Below are positions 1 through 8,977 of a DNA stretch of 64,000 nucleotides, piece by piece (the first letter of the stretch is position 1; each line of letters starts with the position of its first letter). Source of the stretch: Sphingobacterium detergens (GTDB lineage: Bacteria > Bacteroidota > Bacteroidia > Sphingobacteriales > Sphingobacteriaceae); NCBI RefSeq assembly GCF_003610355.1, contig NZ_RAPY01000001.1:1550001-1614000 (forward strand), written 5' to 3'. The notes below the pieces were generated by a model. The model worked only from the letters and a program-made list of their open reading frames with translations, was not told the origin of the DNA and searched no databases. The translations under genes were made by a program, and so were the position numbers.

Positions 1-771
1 TTTCACATCTTCCGCTTTCGCATCAATGTTGTTGAAACTTATTTTTTCCGCTGGCATTTCTTCTTTAAGGGTCTGAAAAAGCTGCGTTCCAACTCCTTTC
101 CGCCGATATTCGGGTGCCACAGCGACTTGGTATATCCGCTTGTTTCCAGGGTTAAAAAGAATGTACCCCGCGAGTTTGTCGTCGATATATGCTCCTAATG
201 CACTAGGTTGCAAACGATCCATACTCTTTGCTGCGTTTTGCCAACTTGGTAAAATATCCCAAAACGATTGAAATTCCTGCCAGGAGAAATTAGACAGCGG
301 CTGGATTCTCGCCACATCGCTCACCCTAGCTGGCTGAATGGCACCACTGAAACATAGCAATTGTCTGTTGATCGAAAAACCACTTTTCTCATAGGCACGG
401 ATGGCCGCGCCGTTACTTTCTATTGCTTCCAAAACAACCTGCCTGACCTTGTTCTCCTTAAAAAAAGGAATTAGATAATGATACATTTTCCCCACTAACC
501 CATGCCCGCGGAATTCAGGCAGTACACCCGTTCCACCATTGTAGACCACAAGCTGACGATCTATTTCCCGCAGACCATGCATCATAAACGCGACAAGTTT
601 GTTCTCCGCAAACGCAGCAACAGACCAAGTTAACTGAATATCTTCCATGCTGATTTTCTGTCGCAATTGTTCTATATCGAGTTGAAATGGAACAATATAA
701 TCCTTAAAAGCTCCATTAATAGTTTGCAGCAGCTGAGGAATATCGGATTGCGTTAATTGTCGTATTTTCAT
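1..771 (-). CDS. double-GNAT N-acetyltransferase (C-terminus cut by window edge)
   Basis: 257 codons are visible from an ATG at 771; the reading frame is still open at position 1, so the C-terminus lies outside. The first GNAT domain covers about residues 1-155, with the acetyl-CoA loop seen as PEFRGHGLVGKMY near residue 87 and the usual NGAAIRAYEKSGF element. A second GNAT domain begins near residue 175 and has its own loop, PEYRRKGVGTQLF. Two-domain GNATs acetylate amines on small molecules or proteins; the substrate cannot be read from sequence. It is the last visible gene of a minus-strand run with acetyltransferase and deaminase genes, 98 bp after the CatA-like gene. Confidence 0.8.
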   Translation of the reverse strand, partial: MKIRQLTQSDIPQLLQTINGAFKDYIVPFQLDIEQLRQKISMEDIQLTWSVAAFAENKLVAFMMHGLREIDRQLVVYNGGTGVLPEFRGHGLVGKMYHYLIPFFKENKVRQVVLEAIESNGAAIRAYEKSGFSINRQLLCFSGAIQPARVSDVARIQPLSNFSWQEFQSFWDILPSWQNAAKSMDRLQPSALGAYIDDKLAGYILFNPGNKRIYQVAVAPEYRRKGVGTQLFQTLKEEMPAEKISFNNIDAKAEDVK

Positions 772-869
772 TGAGCTATCATTTGTTTATTACCAAAAGA
801 ACAAAACAGTTTGGCGTACAGACAGAATCCAGACAAAAGGACTGTTCTGAACAAGGCGATTTCTTAGAT

Positions 870-1541
870 TTATACCTGAGATTTAAGAACTGTCCCGATG
901 TCCTTACAATATGCTTCCAGTGTCGCAATCAATTTAGCGACATGTATCCCATCACAGACAGCATGATGCACCTGAATTGCTATAGGCATTAAGATTTCAT
1001 CAGCCTGTTGCTGATACTTTCCAATCGTAAAAGAAGGTGCAAAATAATCTGTAAAGTCGGCAATATGAAGGTTAAAGCTATCAAAATTAATCCAGGGGAT
1101 TGCTGAAATATTAAAATGATTCTCTGGGGGCGTCTCCGGAAAAAAACGTAAATCGTCGGCATGTCTTTCGGCAACACGATTGTAATTGGCCATAAACGCT
1201 ACAAAATCCGCATCGTATACAGTCGATAGCGCCGAAAAAGTTTCAGTTTCCGGATGCAGCACAGTATATATCGGATTTACATAATCCCAAACAATGAGTT
1301 CTCCTTCCTTCATGGCCATCTTAAAAGCCTCATGATTGTTTACGGCCCTTGTAATCAGGTAAATCATGACAGGATAAAATTTATAGCCATTTTCCTTGAT
1401 AAAAGGAAGCAGGTTAGTGATATTAATTTTTGTCGTGAGGCTAAATCCGCATTTCATCTGGCTACGATAGATTGAAAAATGCTCCTTTCGGTTCCAATCC
1501 GCTAAATTTATCTTCTTATAATCTGATCCTATTTTTCCCAT
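870..1541 (-). CDS. type A chloramphenicol acetyltransferase (CatA family)
   Basis: 223 residues, close to the usual 210-225 of the trimeric CatA family, which moves acetyl from acetyl-CoA to the 3-hydroxyl of chloramphenicol in the cytoplasm. The active-site signature HHAVCDG is at residues 192-198; its second His corresponds to catalytic His195 of the classical enzymes. The N-terminal WNRKEHF and the NFDSFNL stretch near 152-158 also fit the family. Nothing looks broken. The gene follows a deaminase gene by 49 bp on the same strand. Chromosomal Bacteroidota homologues may act on other acceptors, so resistance is an inference. Confidence 0.88.
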   Translation of the reverse strand: MGKIGSDYKKINLADWNRKEHFSIYRSQMKCGFSLTTKINITNLLPFIKENGYKFYPVMIYLITRAVNNHEAFKMAMKEGELIVWDYVNPIYTVLHPETETFSALSTVYDADFVAFMANYNRVAERHADDLRFFPETPPENHFNISAIPWINFDSFNLHIADFTDYFAPSFTIGKYQQQADEILMPIAIQVHHAVCDGIHVAKLIATLEAYCKDIGTVLKSQV

Positions 1542-1590
1542 TTTATTCCACTAATTATTTAATTTATACCAATTGGTCCAATCCTAAAAA

Positions 1591-1986
1591 TCACCAATTC
1601 CTATCGAGATCTTCTTTCCAGTCAAAAGGCAGTAATTCCTTTAAGGATTTGAATACCCCATTTTTTACTTCCACGATAGCGTCAAGATTAGTCTTGGCAA
1701 GCTGGCTTATCAATTCTCTACAACGCCCACAGGGGGGAACGGCGTTTCCGGCAGCATCCACCGCAACAAACGCCCTGACTTGAAATTCATGGTGTTTCAG
1801 CATTTCAGCAACAGCGCTATGCTCAGCGCAAAAGCCCATGGAGCAAGCCGTATCAATGCTGATTCCAGTATAAATATTGCCGGCCACTGTTTCTATAGCA
1901 GCTGCCACACCGGCATATTCAACAAAGTCATTTAATGTTTTTGTACCTGCAAGCCCGCTTGCGATTTCTTTTAATTTGTTTGTCAT
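1591..1986 (-). CDS. cytidine deaminase-like zinc enzyme (blasticidin-S deaminase type)
   Basis: 131 residues, the usual length of small tetrameric cytidine deaminases. The zinc site is complete: CAE at residues 53-55 supplies the first Cys and the catalytic Glu, and PPCGRCREL supplies Cys86 and Cys89. A first ligand of Cys rather than His and the PCGRCR form occur in both cytidine and blasticidin-S deaminases, so the substrate (cytidine, deoxycytidine or a nucleoside antibiotic) is open. Its position between two acetyltransferase genes, 19 bp from the upstream one, favours a drug-modifying role over pyrimidine salvage, but that is inference. Confidence 0.8.
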   Translation of the reverse strand: MTNKLKEIASGLAGTKTLNDFVEYAGVAAAIETVAGNIYTGISIDTACSMGFCAEHSAVAEMLKHHEFQVRAFVAVDAAGNAVPPCGRCRELISQLAKTNLDAIVEVKNGVFKSLKELLPFDWKEDLDRNW

Positions 1987-2005
1987 ATCTTCCTCCGATT
2001 CGATT

Positions 2006-2914
2006 CTAGGTATGCGATAAGGTCGCCACTTTCATGCGCTCTTCTTCAAAAAACGACAATAGCTCCCGCGTAACAAATAGTTGCAGATCGTCTTCTTTCC
2101 ATATTCGCCATTCGAGACCTTCAGTATGCTTCGGTGTAAATCCGAAAACAACCTCTGTAAACGAAAAATCAGCAAAAGCATTAATCACTGCATTCAGATC
2201 AACTTCATTCGTGGAAAACAGTTCTATCATATACAAAATATTATTTTCCACTTGTGCCACGACAGCACAGTTCAATTCATCAATATAATAAATTGATTCT
2301 TTAAATCCCATTACGGGATAAGCATAGCAATAGAAAAGGGCTAAACCCTTACTTTTAGTTTGAAATTCTGTATTAGAAACAGCCTGTTCCACCAAGTTTT
2401 CAAATAGCTTCAGATCCTCGGCATTGTCGAGGTTCAACTTACGTTTGGTCCATACTGTGGTCATACTCGTATTTTTAACGGTTTTAAATGCCGTATATTC
2501 CGGGACTGGGAAAAAATCAAATTTTGGATAAAAATCCAAAACCTCATTATTCGCAAACAAAAACATACCTTTAATTTGATGCACAAAATCGCTACTAATC
2601 CGTCGTAACAGAAAACTACTCAAGCCTTGACGCTGATAATTTTCATCGGTCATTACTGTTCCTAGTTGGATTAATTTTTTTCCTTCTTGTTCAAACAGAC
2701 TTACCGTGATATGTGCTACTATTTTATCCTCATCAAATAGCGAATACAAGATGCATTTATCATCCCAAAAACCGGATTGATAATAATTTTCAAAATCAAA
2801 CCCCCAAAAATGCTGTGTCATTCGATTAAATTCCAACCGTAACGTTTCGTTGTCCTGATAACCAATGCACAACCTATAGTTTTTATCCTTAATCAGTATG
2901 TTTTCCATGATCAT
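2006..2914 (-). CDS. GNAT family N-acetyltransferase
   Basis: About 302 residues. The acetyl-CoA-binding loop is at about residues 85-103 (VMTDENYQRQGLSSFLL). The C-terminal half has no motif I recognise and may be a second, degenerate GNAT-like fold. An ATG at 2935 is also in frame, but I prefer 2914: there the start codon overlaps the stop of the upstream grpB-like gene as ATGA, the usual sign of translational coupling, whereas 2935 would overlap by 25 bp. A further ATG at 2908 is possible. Substrate unknown. Confidence 0.78.
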   Translation of the reverse strand: MIMENILIKDKNYRLCIGYQDNETLRLEFNRMTQHFWGFDFENYYQSGFWDDKCILYSLFDEDKIVAHITVSLFEQEGKKLIQLGTVMTDENYQRQGLSSFLLRRISSDFVHQIKGMFLFANNEVLDFYPKFDFFPVPEYTAFKTVKNTSMTTVWTKRKLNLDNAEDLKLFENLVEQAVSNTEFQTKSKGLALFYCYAYPVMGFKESIYYIDELNCAVVAQVENNILYMIELFSTNEVDLNAVINAFADFSFTEVVFGFTPKHTEGLEWRIWKEDDLQLFVTRELLSFFEEERMKVATLSHT

Positions 2915-3510
2915 TGGATCCTTTCCTTGTACCATACCAAAGCGATTTTTTCCTGGGTTTTTAAAAATAGATCTTTCCCCATATTATAATCATTTCCATC
3001 CTTCCAATCGAGCTGAGTTAATTTTTCCTTGAGCTCCTGATAGCTTTCCCGGATCGTTGGATGTGCGATTAGATAGTCGCGTAATGCGAGGTGTCTTGTC
3101 CAATCGGACGAACCTTTTACAAATGCATGCAAATGTGCAATACGAAGCTCATGATCATGCAAGATTGCGGGTATATCATCCCCCATTTTTACGACATCTG
3201 GAACACCGATGCTATAGATAGGTTCCTTCAATAATATAAAAAATCGGCGTTCTGGCCAGTCCTGATTATATTTTTCATAGTAAACAATATTCGGTAGTTT
3301 CAATAACCCCGGTAACCAGTCTAGATCAGTTTCGTTCTCCACACCGATCTGTATATCAATAATTGGTTTCGCTGAAAGACCTTCTACCGCAGTACTGCCG
3401 ATATGATCAATTTGAGGATTTAAGGGTTTCAACAGGAATTGTAGCTCTAGTTTAATGGACTCAAATTGTTTTTTCCATTTTGGATCATGGGGTTCAAAAG
3501 GTAATATCAT
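2911..3510 (-). CDS. GrpB family protein (UPF0157, nucleotidyltransferase-like fold)
   Basis: 199 residues. The family signature is clear near the N-terminus: HIGSTAV at 36-42 and KPIIDI at 48-53, which look like the GS...D motif of the nucleotidyltransferase superfamily. GrpB proteins occur alone or fused to dephospho-CoA kinase and have no firmly assigned reaction. It is the first gene of a minus-strand run of five (GrpB, GNAT, deaminase, CatA, GNAT); such small nucleotidyltransferases and acetyltransferases are common among aminoglycoside-modifying enzymes, but this one has no assigned drug. Confidence 0.85.
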   Translation of the reverse strand: MILPFEPHDPKWKKQFESIKLELQFLLKPLNPQIDHIGSTAVEGLSAKPIIDIQIGVENETDLDWLPGLLKLPNIVYYEKYNQDWPERRFFILLKEPIYSIGVPDVVKMGDDIPAILHDHELRIAHLHAFVKGSSDWTRHLALRDYLIAHPTIRESYQELKEKLTQLDWKDGNDYNMGKDLFLKTQEKIALVWYKERIQ

Positions 3511-4044
3511 TTAAATAATTGTTTAAAATTCAATATATAGTTTGTTTTATGCTGGCCCAATCTATCTCGATTTTCAAAATGGACAGTGGCTGCTCCGATA
3601 GATTGATTTTACGCCGTAATTACCAATACGTTGAAGCCGGTAAAAACAGTAAAACGTTGGTGGCAAAATTAAAGTTTTTCGATTTTCAATAAGCATCCAT
3701 TTTTTTGGATAGTGTGTGCAAATTATAAGATTTTACACGTTACAACTTCTTTTTAAAGCGTAAGCTGCATCATCTCTGATATGGAACACAGCGCCGGTTG
3801 TTGCCATGTAGATGTTTCTCTACAGGAAAAACTTCATTCATCAAACAATACTTCTTAAACAAAAACTTCCATTTAGTTTTGCGTCAGAAAAGCATTTACC
3901 ATAATCGTTATCATATTACTGACACATTAAAAAATACATAGCTTTTACTTAAATATTTCTGGATAAGGGTACAGCTAAAAGCTTGTTATAGAACATAAAA
4001 TTACATTAAAATAAAGAAATCCATTACATAAAATATCTAATTAC
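3511..4044. other. 534-bp intergenic region between divergent genes
   Basis: AT-rich divergent region between the GrpB-like operon and the fimbrillin-like lipoprotein gene. I see no convincing gene or RNA. A perfect Bacteroidota -7 element, TAGTTTTG, lies at 3874-3881 reading rightwards, but the -33 region is weak and it would give a leader of about 155 nt. Long leaders are common for surface-protein genes, so this is only a candidate. Confidence 0.4.
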
Positions 4045-5664
4045 ATGAATTTAAAGTCTTATCGTAATCTGAAAAATATACTAATGCTAACGTGCATTGT
4101 ACTAACGGGCTCAAGCCTCTACTCTTGTAAAAAGAGTGGTGAAACTACAGATTTAACAGGAGAAACAGTCGTTAAGATCAATCTACAGGGTGTTGAAGCC
4201 TATACTGAGAACGATGGTAACACTGTAGGTCAAAAACAGGGATCTGCAAAAGCGTCTCTTGCGTCAAGCAATATATCAGATGTTCAGGAAATGACCGTCC
4301 CTTTTGGTAACGGATGCTCCATTGATGTTGTTTTGACAAACAGCTCGGCGGCGGCTGTTAAAAAAGGATTAGTTGCTGCATCGAGCCCAAAAGTTGCTGC
4401 TGCACAAGTAACAGAAAAACCACTGGACAAAGATATCAAGTATAAAGTTGTTGTTTATGACAACCAAGGTACTTATGTTACTGAAAAGATCTACAGTTAT
4501 GGCGGTGAGTCAACTGCAGCTGGGATCGCTCTTGATGCAGGGAAAACTTATACCTTCATTGCTTATTCCATCAATAGTACAAGCACAGTACCCAATATCA
4601 ATAACCAAAACAAACTATCTTCGGCGACTTTAGACAATATCAGCGGAGATTTAATGTTTTTTACAGGCAACTTGAAATTGAATACAGGTGTAAACAACTT
4701 AAATGTTGTGTTAAAACACCGCTTCAGTCAGATCATTACGACCTTGACAATGGATCCAAACATGACTGGTGCAATCACCAAACTTGAAAATGCAGTCTTC
4801 AAACCAAGCCATTCTACAGCGAACTTCAAACTATCGGATGAGGCTCTTACTTACAATGGACTGAACAATGCGGGTGTATTGGCACAATTTCCAAGTTTAG
4901 GTACAGGCTTACGTACAGTAGTTAGTTCTCCTTCCCTATTGATCCACCCAGGAACTAGCACTGGAACACTTAACTTAGGAACGCTGACGATCGATGGTGA
5001 AACCAAGTCAAATGTTAGCATCCCAAATGTAAAGATCAATCCAGGACAGAAATATGACTTGAAACTTAATTTCAAAACCTGTACACAGAACGTGACAAGT
5101 GATGGACTAAACTGGAGTTATCCCGAAACAACTTCTGGCGGCGTAAAAGGAATTAGGAAAGATGGCGTATTCTATGCAAATGGTAAAACGATTGAACGCA
5201 GCTTCACCGCACCGGTAGCAGATTATGGTTTTGTATTTGATATTACCGAATTGGACAACGCTTTCAATATGGAGGTAAATGGTGTCAAATTGGCAACACA
5301 GGAAATTCAGTTCCAGAATGCAGGTGCATCTTCAAAACAAAATATTCAATTTGCAGATGGAAGCAAATATGAGGGAACCAACGTTGAGACAAATGGACGA
5401 ATTGGTAGCATCTATGGGCTAAAAGGTACGGCAACCAAACCGTTGATTAAACTTGTGATCAGCAGAACTGGCCAGGTGACCATGTTCGGTAGCAAGACCT
5501 CCGGTGGTGAGTTGTATCCCCTTGTTTTAACCAATGGTAATGCATTCAATACTTTCCCATGGAATGGTACACAAAGTAATGCTGTAAAAGTTACCCAACT
5601 TGTCGATGGTACAACCGTGATTAAAGGTACAGGTGCCGGCAAGAAGAAAATACCTTGTAATTAA
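4045..5664 (+). CDS. fimbrillin-like lipoprotein
   Basis: 539 residues with a lipoprotein signal peptide; the lipobox LYSC puts the acylated Cys at residue 28, followed by KKS. The region YKVVVYDNQGTYV ... LDAGKTYTFIAYS near residues 135-175 and the later LKHRFSQI segment resemble the FimA/Mfa1-like fimbrillin family of Bacteroidota surface adhesins. The last ~190 residues (from about 350) look like a separate beta-rich module. The function is likely a surface or fimbria-like protein; no usher, FimB/Mfa2 or minor-subunit genes are adjacent, so it may work alone as a lipid-anchored surface protein. Confidence 0.65.
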   Translation: MNLKSYRNLKNILMLTCIVLTGSSLYSCKKSGETTDLTGETVVKINLQGVEAYTENDGNTVGQKQGSAKASLASSNISDVQEMTVPFGNGCSIDVVLTNSSAAAVKKGLVAASSPKVAAAQVTEKPLDKDIKYKVVVYDNQGTYVTEKIYSYGGESTAAGIALDAGKTYTFIAYSINSTSTVPNINNQNKLSSATLDNISGDLMFFTGNLKLNTGVNNLNVVLKHRFSQIITTLTMDPNMTGAITKLENAVFKPSHSTANFKLSDEALTYNGLNNAGVLAQFPSLGTGLRTVVSSPSLLIHPGTSTGTLNLGTLTIDGETKSNVSIPNVKINPGQKYDLKLNFKTCTQNVTSDGLNWSYPETTSGGVKGIRKDGVFYANGKTIERSFTAPVADYGFVFDITELDNAFNMEVNGVKLATQEIQFQNAGASSKQNIQFADGSKYEGTNVETNGRIGSIYGLKGTATKPLIKLVISRTGQVTMFGSKTSGGELYPLVLTNGNAFNTFPWNGTQSNAVKVTQLVDGTTVIKGTGAGKKKIPCN

Positions 5665-5770
5665 TTATCTGGGTATACATGATAAACGCAGCTCGATAGC
5701 ATATTTATGACTAGCCAGCGATAACAATCATCGTGCGATCTGTCAGTAATCGTCTCCGAGACTGCATCAT

Positions 5771-5814
5771 AACAAAGCCAGCAAAAAAACTTAAATGTTT
5801 TTGCTGGCTTTGTT
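5771..5814. terminator. bidirectional intrinsic terminator
   Basis: A perfect 17-bp stem (5771-5787 with 5798-5814) around a 10-nt loop, with A-rich and T-rich flanks on both sides. It lies between the convergent fimbrillin-like gene (ends 5664) and the AraC gene (ends 5823). Confidence 0.85.
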
Positions 5815-5822
5815 ATTTTTCT

Positions 5823-6614
5823 TTAAACCTCTTTCCCCAGGATCTTGGTCAGATGACTGACATCTGTCAATCCAAATTCGTCGGCAATTTCCTTTAAAAT
5901 CATCCGTCCGGCGGCTATGCGTTGACGAATAAGTGTATTCCGATATTGATGGATATAAGCCCTTATCGTCATACCAACATGACGCTTGAAATAGGTACCC
6001 AAATAATCAGCGGCAATATTGAAATGAGGGGCCATTACCTGAGATCTCAACAGATCTGGCGTATATATGTTTTTATGAATATAACAAAACATAGCCTGTA
6101 GATCGCGACTTCTAGGACCATCCATCTGTAATTCGGGCATATTTCTCATCAGCAGCATTGAAATGCTGAGCAGCTGATGCCATATCAAATCCTGATTCGC
6201 AAAGATATCGTGTTTTAGGGACGCAATCACATTAAACAGCAGACGAACAGTCTGTAGATCCGCTGCAAGAAGTGGGAATCCATGCTGATGAGTTTCCCTA
6301 CTTTTTATTAAATACTCCAATTGACGGGTTAAATTACCCGATTCGGCTGTAGTCCGATAGATGTAAGCATCTGTAAATTTTAAATAAATAAAATGTGTCT
6401 CCTGCTTAATATCAAAATAGTGATACTCTTCTGGTCCGATAAAGAAAACAGCATCACTTTGATAAGGTACGGCATAGCCATTGATCACATGAGTTCCCTC
6501 CCCACTCAAAATAAAGATAAGTTCGTAGTGATTGTGATTATGCTCCGGATGCGTCCAAGCGCTGGATTTAAATTCCGAGATCAGGATAGGTTCAAATTGT
6601 CGATAGCGTTCCAT
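5823..6614 (-). CDS. AraC family transcriptional regulator, short C-terminus
   Basis: 263 residues from the ATG at 6614; a longer frame would need a TTG at 6629. The N-terminal cupin-like sensor has the HPEHNHNHYELIFIL His cluster and EEYHYFDIK around residues 22-70. The C-terminal DNA-binding part has the first helix-turn-helix (IAADYLGTYFKRHVGM) and the second (IADEFGLTDVSHLTKIL), but the protein stops almost at once, missing the usual FKKxxGxTPxxYR end. It is divergent from the reductase gene at 6697 and probably regulates it. Whether the short end still binds DNA normally is open. Confidence 0.82.
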   Translation of the reverse strand: MERYRQFEPILISEFKSSAWTHPEHNHNHYELIFILSGEGTHVINGYAVPYQSDAVFFIGPEEYHYFDIKQETHFIYLKFTDAYIYRTTAESGNLTRQLEYLIKSRETHQHGFPLLAADLQTVRLLFNVIASLKHDIFANQDLIWHQLLSISMLLMRNMPELQMDGPRSRDLQAMFCYIHKNIYTPDLLRSQVMAPHFNIAADYLGTYFKRHVGMTIRAYIHQYRNTLIRQRIAAGRMILKEIADEFGLTDVSHLTKILGKEV

Positions 6615-6696
6615 TCCAGAAATATACAAAATTATAGCCGATTTTTACCGCTCTTGGATTCAAAGCAATGCTAATTTTGTTTAAAAAGCAATTCAT
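6615..6696. promoter_or_regulatory. divergent promoter region of the AraC and reductase genes
   Basis: Two perfect -7 elements of TAnnTTTG type face outwards: TAATTTTG at 6672-6679 for the rightward gene, and the same octamer on the minus strand at 6627-6634 for the AraC gene. The second one supports the ATG at 6614 as the AraC start. The -33 boxes are not at ideal spacing, so activation by a regulator is plausible. Confidence 0.45.
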
Positions 6697-7752
6697 ATGG
6701 AAACTATAAAAAATACGGCATTGATTGTGGGCGCCAATGGTGTTATCAGCACAAATCTTATTGAACATCTTAGCAGTCTTGGCAACTGGGATATTATCGG
6801 TCTGTCCCGTCGTGGCGGGACCGATCATGATCATGTCCGTTATGTCGCTGTAGATTTACTGGATTTAACAGACACAGTCAACAAACTAAGTACATTAAGC
6901 ACTGTAACGCATATCTTTTATGCAGCTTATCAGGACAAGGACAGTTGGGCAGCATTGGTTGAACCTAATTTGAGGATGTTGGTCAATGTAATAACAGCTA
7001 TTGAGCCGGTGGCCAAATCCCTGCAACATGTTAGTCTTATGCAAGGTTATAAGGTTTATGGCGCCCACCTCGGCCCATTTAAAACACCAGCCAAAGAATC
7101 TGACGCTGGTCATATGCCACCTGAATTTAATACCAGCCAGCTACAATACCTTCAACAGCAACAAATTGGCAAGCAGTGGACCTGGTCTGCTATCCGGCCA
7201 TCGGTTGTGGGCGGAACGACACCCGGAAACCCGATGAACCTTGCACTGCTGATAGCTGTATACGCTACTATTTCCAAAAAATTAAATATACCGCTTCGTT
7301 TTCCGGGCAAGATTGGCGCATACGACACCTTACTCGAGATGACAGACGCTACTTTATTGGCAAAGGCAACGGTATGGGCAGCAACAGAACCTCAAGCGGC
7401 CAATCAGGCTTTTAATATTAACAATGGCGATTTATTCCGCTGGAAAGATCTCTGGCCCAAAATTGCAAAATATTTTAATATGGAAGTCGACACCCCCCTA
7501 CCCCTAAACCTACAAACGATGATGTCCGATAAAGAAAATATATGGGCAGACATACAGAAACAACAGGGATTGAATTATAATTATCAGGAAGTATCTGCAT
7601 GGGCATTCGGCGACTTTGTCTTCTCCTGGAATTACGACTTTTTTGCGGACGGTAGCAAAGCACGAAGATTCGGTTTCCATGAGTACATAGATACCGAACA
7701 GATGTTTTTTCGCTTATTCGATGAGATGCGGAACAAACAGATCATTCCTTAA
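6697..7752 (+). CDS. NAD(P)-dependent SDR reductase, PRISE-like
   Basis: 351 residues of the extended short-chain dehydrogenase type. The nucleotide-binding loop IVGANGVIS is at residues 10-18. The active-site segment is GYKVYG (117-122) followed by HLGPFKTP, which matches the progesterone 5-beta-reductase / iridoid synthase-like (PRISE) family, where Lys and Tyr in NxxKxxY-like context reduce activated C=C bonds of enones with NADPH. The real substrate is unknown. It is divergent from an AraC regulator with a small-molecule-sensing domain, so inducible reduction of a toxic enone is a reasonable inference. Confidence 0.78.
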   Translation: METIKNTALIVGANGVISTNLIEHLSSLGNWDIIGLSRRGGTDHDHVRYVAVDLLDLTDTVNKLSTLSTVTHIFYAAYQDKDSWAALVEPNLRMLVNVITAIEPVAKSLQHVSLMQGYKVYGAHLGPFKTPAKESDAGHMPPEFNTSQLQYLQQQQIGKQWTWSAIRPSVVGGTTPGNPMNLALLIAVYATISKKLNIPLRFPGKIGAYDTLLEMTDATLLAKATVWAATEPQAANQAFNINNGDLFRWKDLWPKIAKYFNMEVDTPLPLNLQTMMSDKENIWADIQKQQGLNYNYQEVSAWAFGDFVFSWNYDFFADGSKARRFGFHEYIDTEQMFFRLFDEMRNKQIIP

Positions 7753-7760
7753 AGATAAAC

Positions 7761-7797
7761 CTGTTTCATGGTAGTCTTTATTTCTGCCATGAAACAG
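7761..7797. terminator. stem-loop between convergent genes
   Basis: A perfect 11-bp stem (7761-7771 with 7787-7797) and a 15-nt loop, between the reductase (ends 7752) and the convergent DUF4421-like gene (ends 7839). No strong T-tract on either side, so it may terminate poorly. Confidence 0.5.
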
Positions 7798-7838
7798 AGA
7801 ATGAAGTCCAGCATTCAAGCTGCTAGATGTCCGAAATA

Positions 7839-8738
7839 TTAAAATGAAAAATTAATTTGTCTGGTTACAGACAACTGTAGATTCACATTCGTGACTGTAT
7901 AGTCTTTTTTTGTCTCAAAAAAGTTCATCTTATTATTGATCATCATCCCGTAGGTAAAAGACCAATCATTCTTGGTATAACTGGCTACTGTCCTGGCCAG
8001 TACAGTTGGGTATACTTTAAAATGAAAGTTCCGGAAATTTTCGACATCGTTTCCAATGTTAAAACCAATCGTTGTATATGCCGTGATGAGCCAATGCTGC
8101 CCCAGAGCCCAGGAATGTGCATACCCTCCTTGTGCTCCGACTTGAAGATTGTCGAGATTTTGCACAAAATTACCATCAAACCCTTCAAAATCCCGTAGTT
8201 GATGCCAATACACATTGGCTCCTAGCAGGAAGCTTCCTGCACTCTGAAGCTGTCGCTCGCTTCGTTCAAAGGCTGCTTTTAATGAAAATCGTGTATGATT
8301 GAACACATAAGTCTGCTCGAGTCCCATCTGACTGATTTTCATTGCCGGAAAAAGCTTAGTATCCTTTCCATCCATGGCAAAGAATCCTTTATAACGCTGA
8401 AAATAGATATCGGTTACAAATTTTCGACCATAGCGATGCACCTGAAAGTCTGTCGAACTCGTTTTACCGTATGTCTTGTCTTTTAATGAAACAATCTTTG
8501 TGCCCACAAGAAAATTAATCATTGTATTCCGAATCCCCAATCCCACTCCAATTTTCAAAGGGTTATTCGGTTCAAAAGTTTTGTCTTCAGTGGTCATATT
8601 GACCGCACTTGTAGAGAGATAACTCGTTATCCAGGATGCATTGGGGTAGGTATAAATAAATGTTGTGTCTATTTCCTGTCCCTTTGTGTAAAGGCAGAAT
8701 AAACATAGGATAAAGAGCAGCAATAAATTCCTCCGCAT
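7839..8738 (-). CDS. DUF4421-like outer-membrane beta-barrel protein
   Basis: 299 residues from the ATG at 8738 (an upstream TTG at 8762 gives a worse signal peptide). A signal peptide ends near residue 20 (LYTKG/QE). The region GVGLGIRNTMINFLVG, then YGRKFVTDIYFQRYKGFF, resembles the DUF4421 family of Bacteroidota outer-membrane proteins. Alternating hydrophobic strands to a C-terminal aromatic residue (INFSF) fit a beta-barrel. Function unknown. It stands alone between a convergent gene and a divergent sigma-factor operon. Confidence 0.65.
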   Translation of the reverse strand: MRRNLLLLFILCLFCLYTKGQEIDTTFIYTYPNASWITSYLSTSAVNMTTEDKTFEPNNPLKIGVGLGIRNTMINFLVGTKIVSLKDKTYGKTSSTDFQVHRYGRKFVTDIYFQRYKGFFAMDGKDTKLFPAMKISQMGLEQTYVFNHTRFSLKAAFERSERQLQSAGSFLLGANVYWHQLRDFEGFDGNFVQNLDNLQVGAQGGYAHSWALGQHWLITAYTTIGFNIGNDVENFRNFHFKVYPTVLARTVASYTKNDWSFTYGMMINNKMNFFETKKDYTVTNVNLQLSVTRQINFSF

Positions 8739-8977
8739 CAGTAATGGGCATAAAGTTTTCAATAGTACAATCTGTATGAATCTATCCCGTGAATATACAG
8801 CTTATCTCGTAAAAACAATGAGCTCCTGAGTAGCTCTCATCACAGTCTTTATTTCCAACAAAGAAATCCCATGAAACTAGAAAACAAAACAAACTAAAAA
8901 TCAGTTAGATAAATAATTTAAAATATTTATTTTTAAATTATTGCAACCTAAATTTCACTTATGGGTCTTATTTATCC

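Noticed and set aside
771..992. 73-codon frame on the plus strand
   Set aside because: Overlaps the 3' end of the CatA-like gene in antisense and the start region of the GNAT gene; composition is not protein-like.
870..3510. Integron cassette array
   Set aside because: Although the genes are resistance-like, gaps are too short for attC sites, no attC-like palindromes were seen, and the genes overlap translationally.
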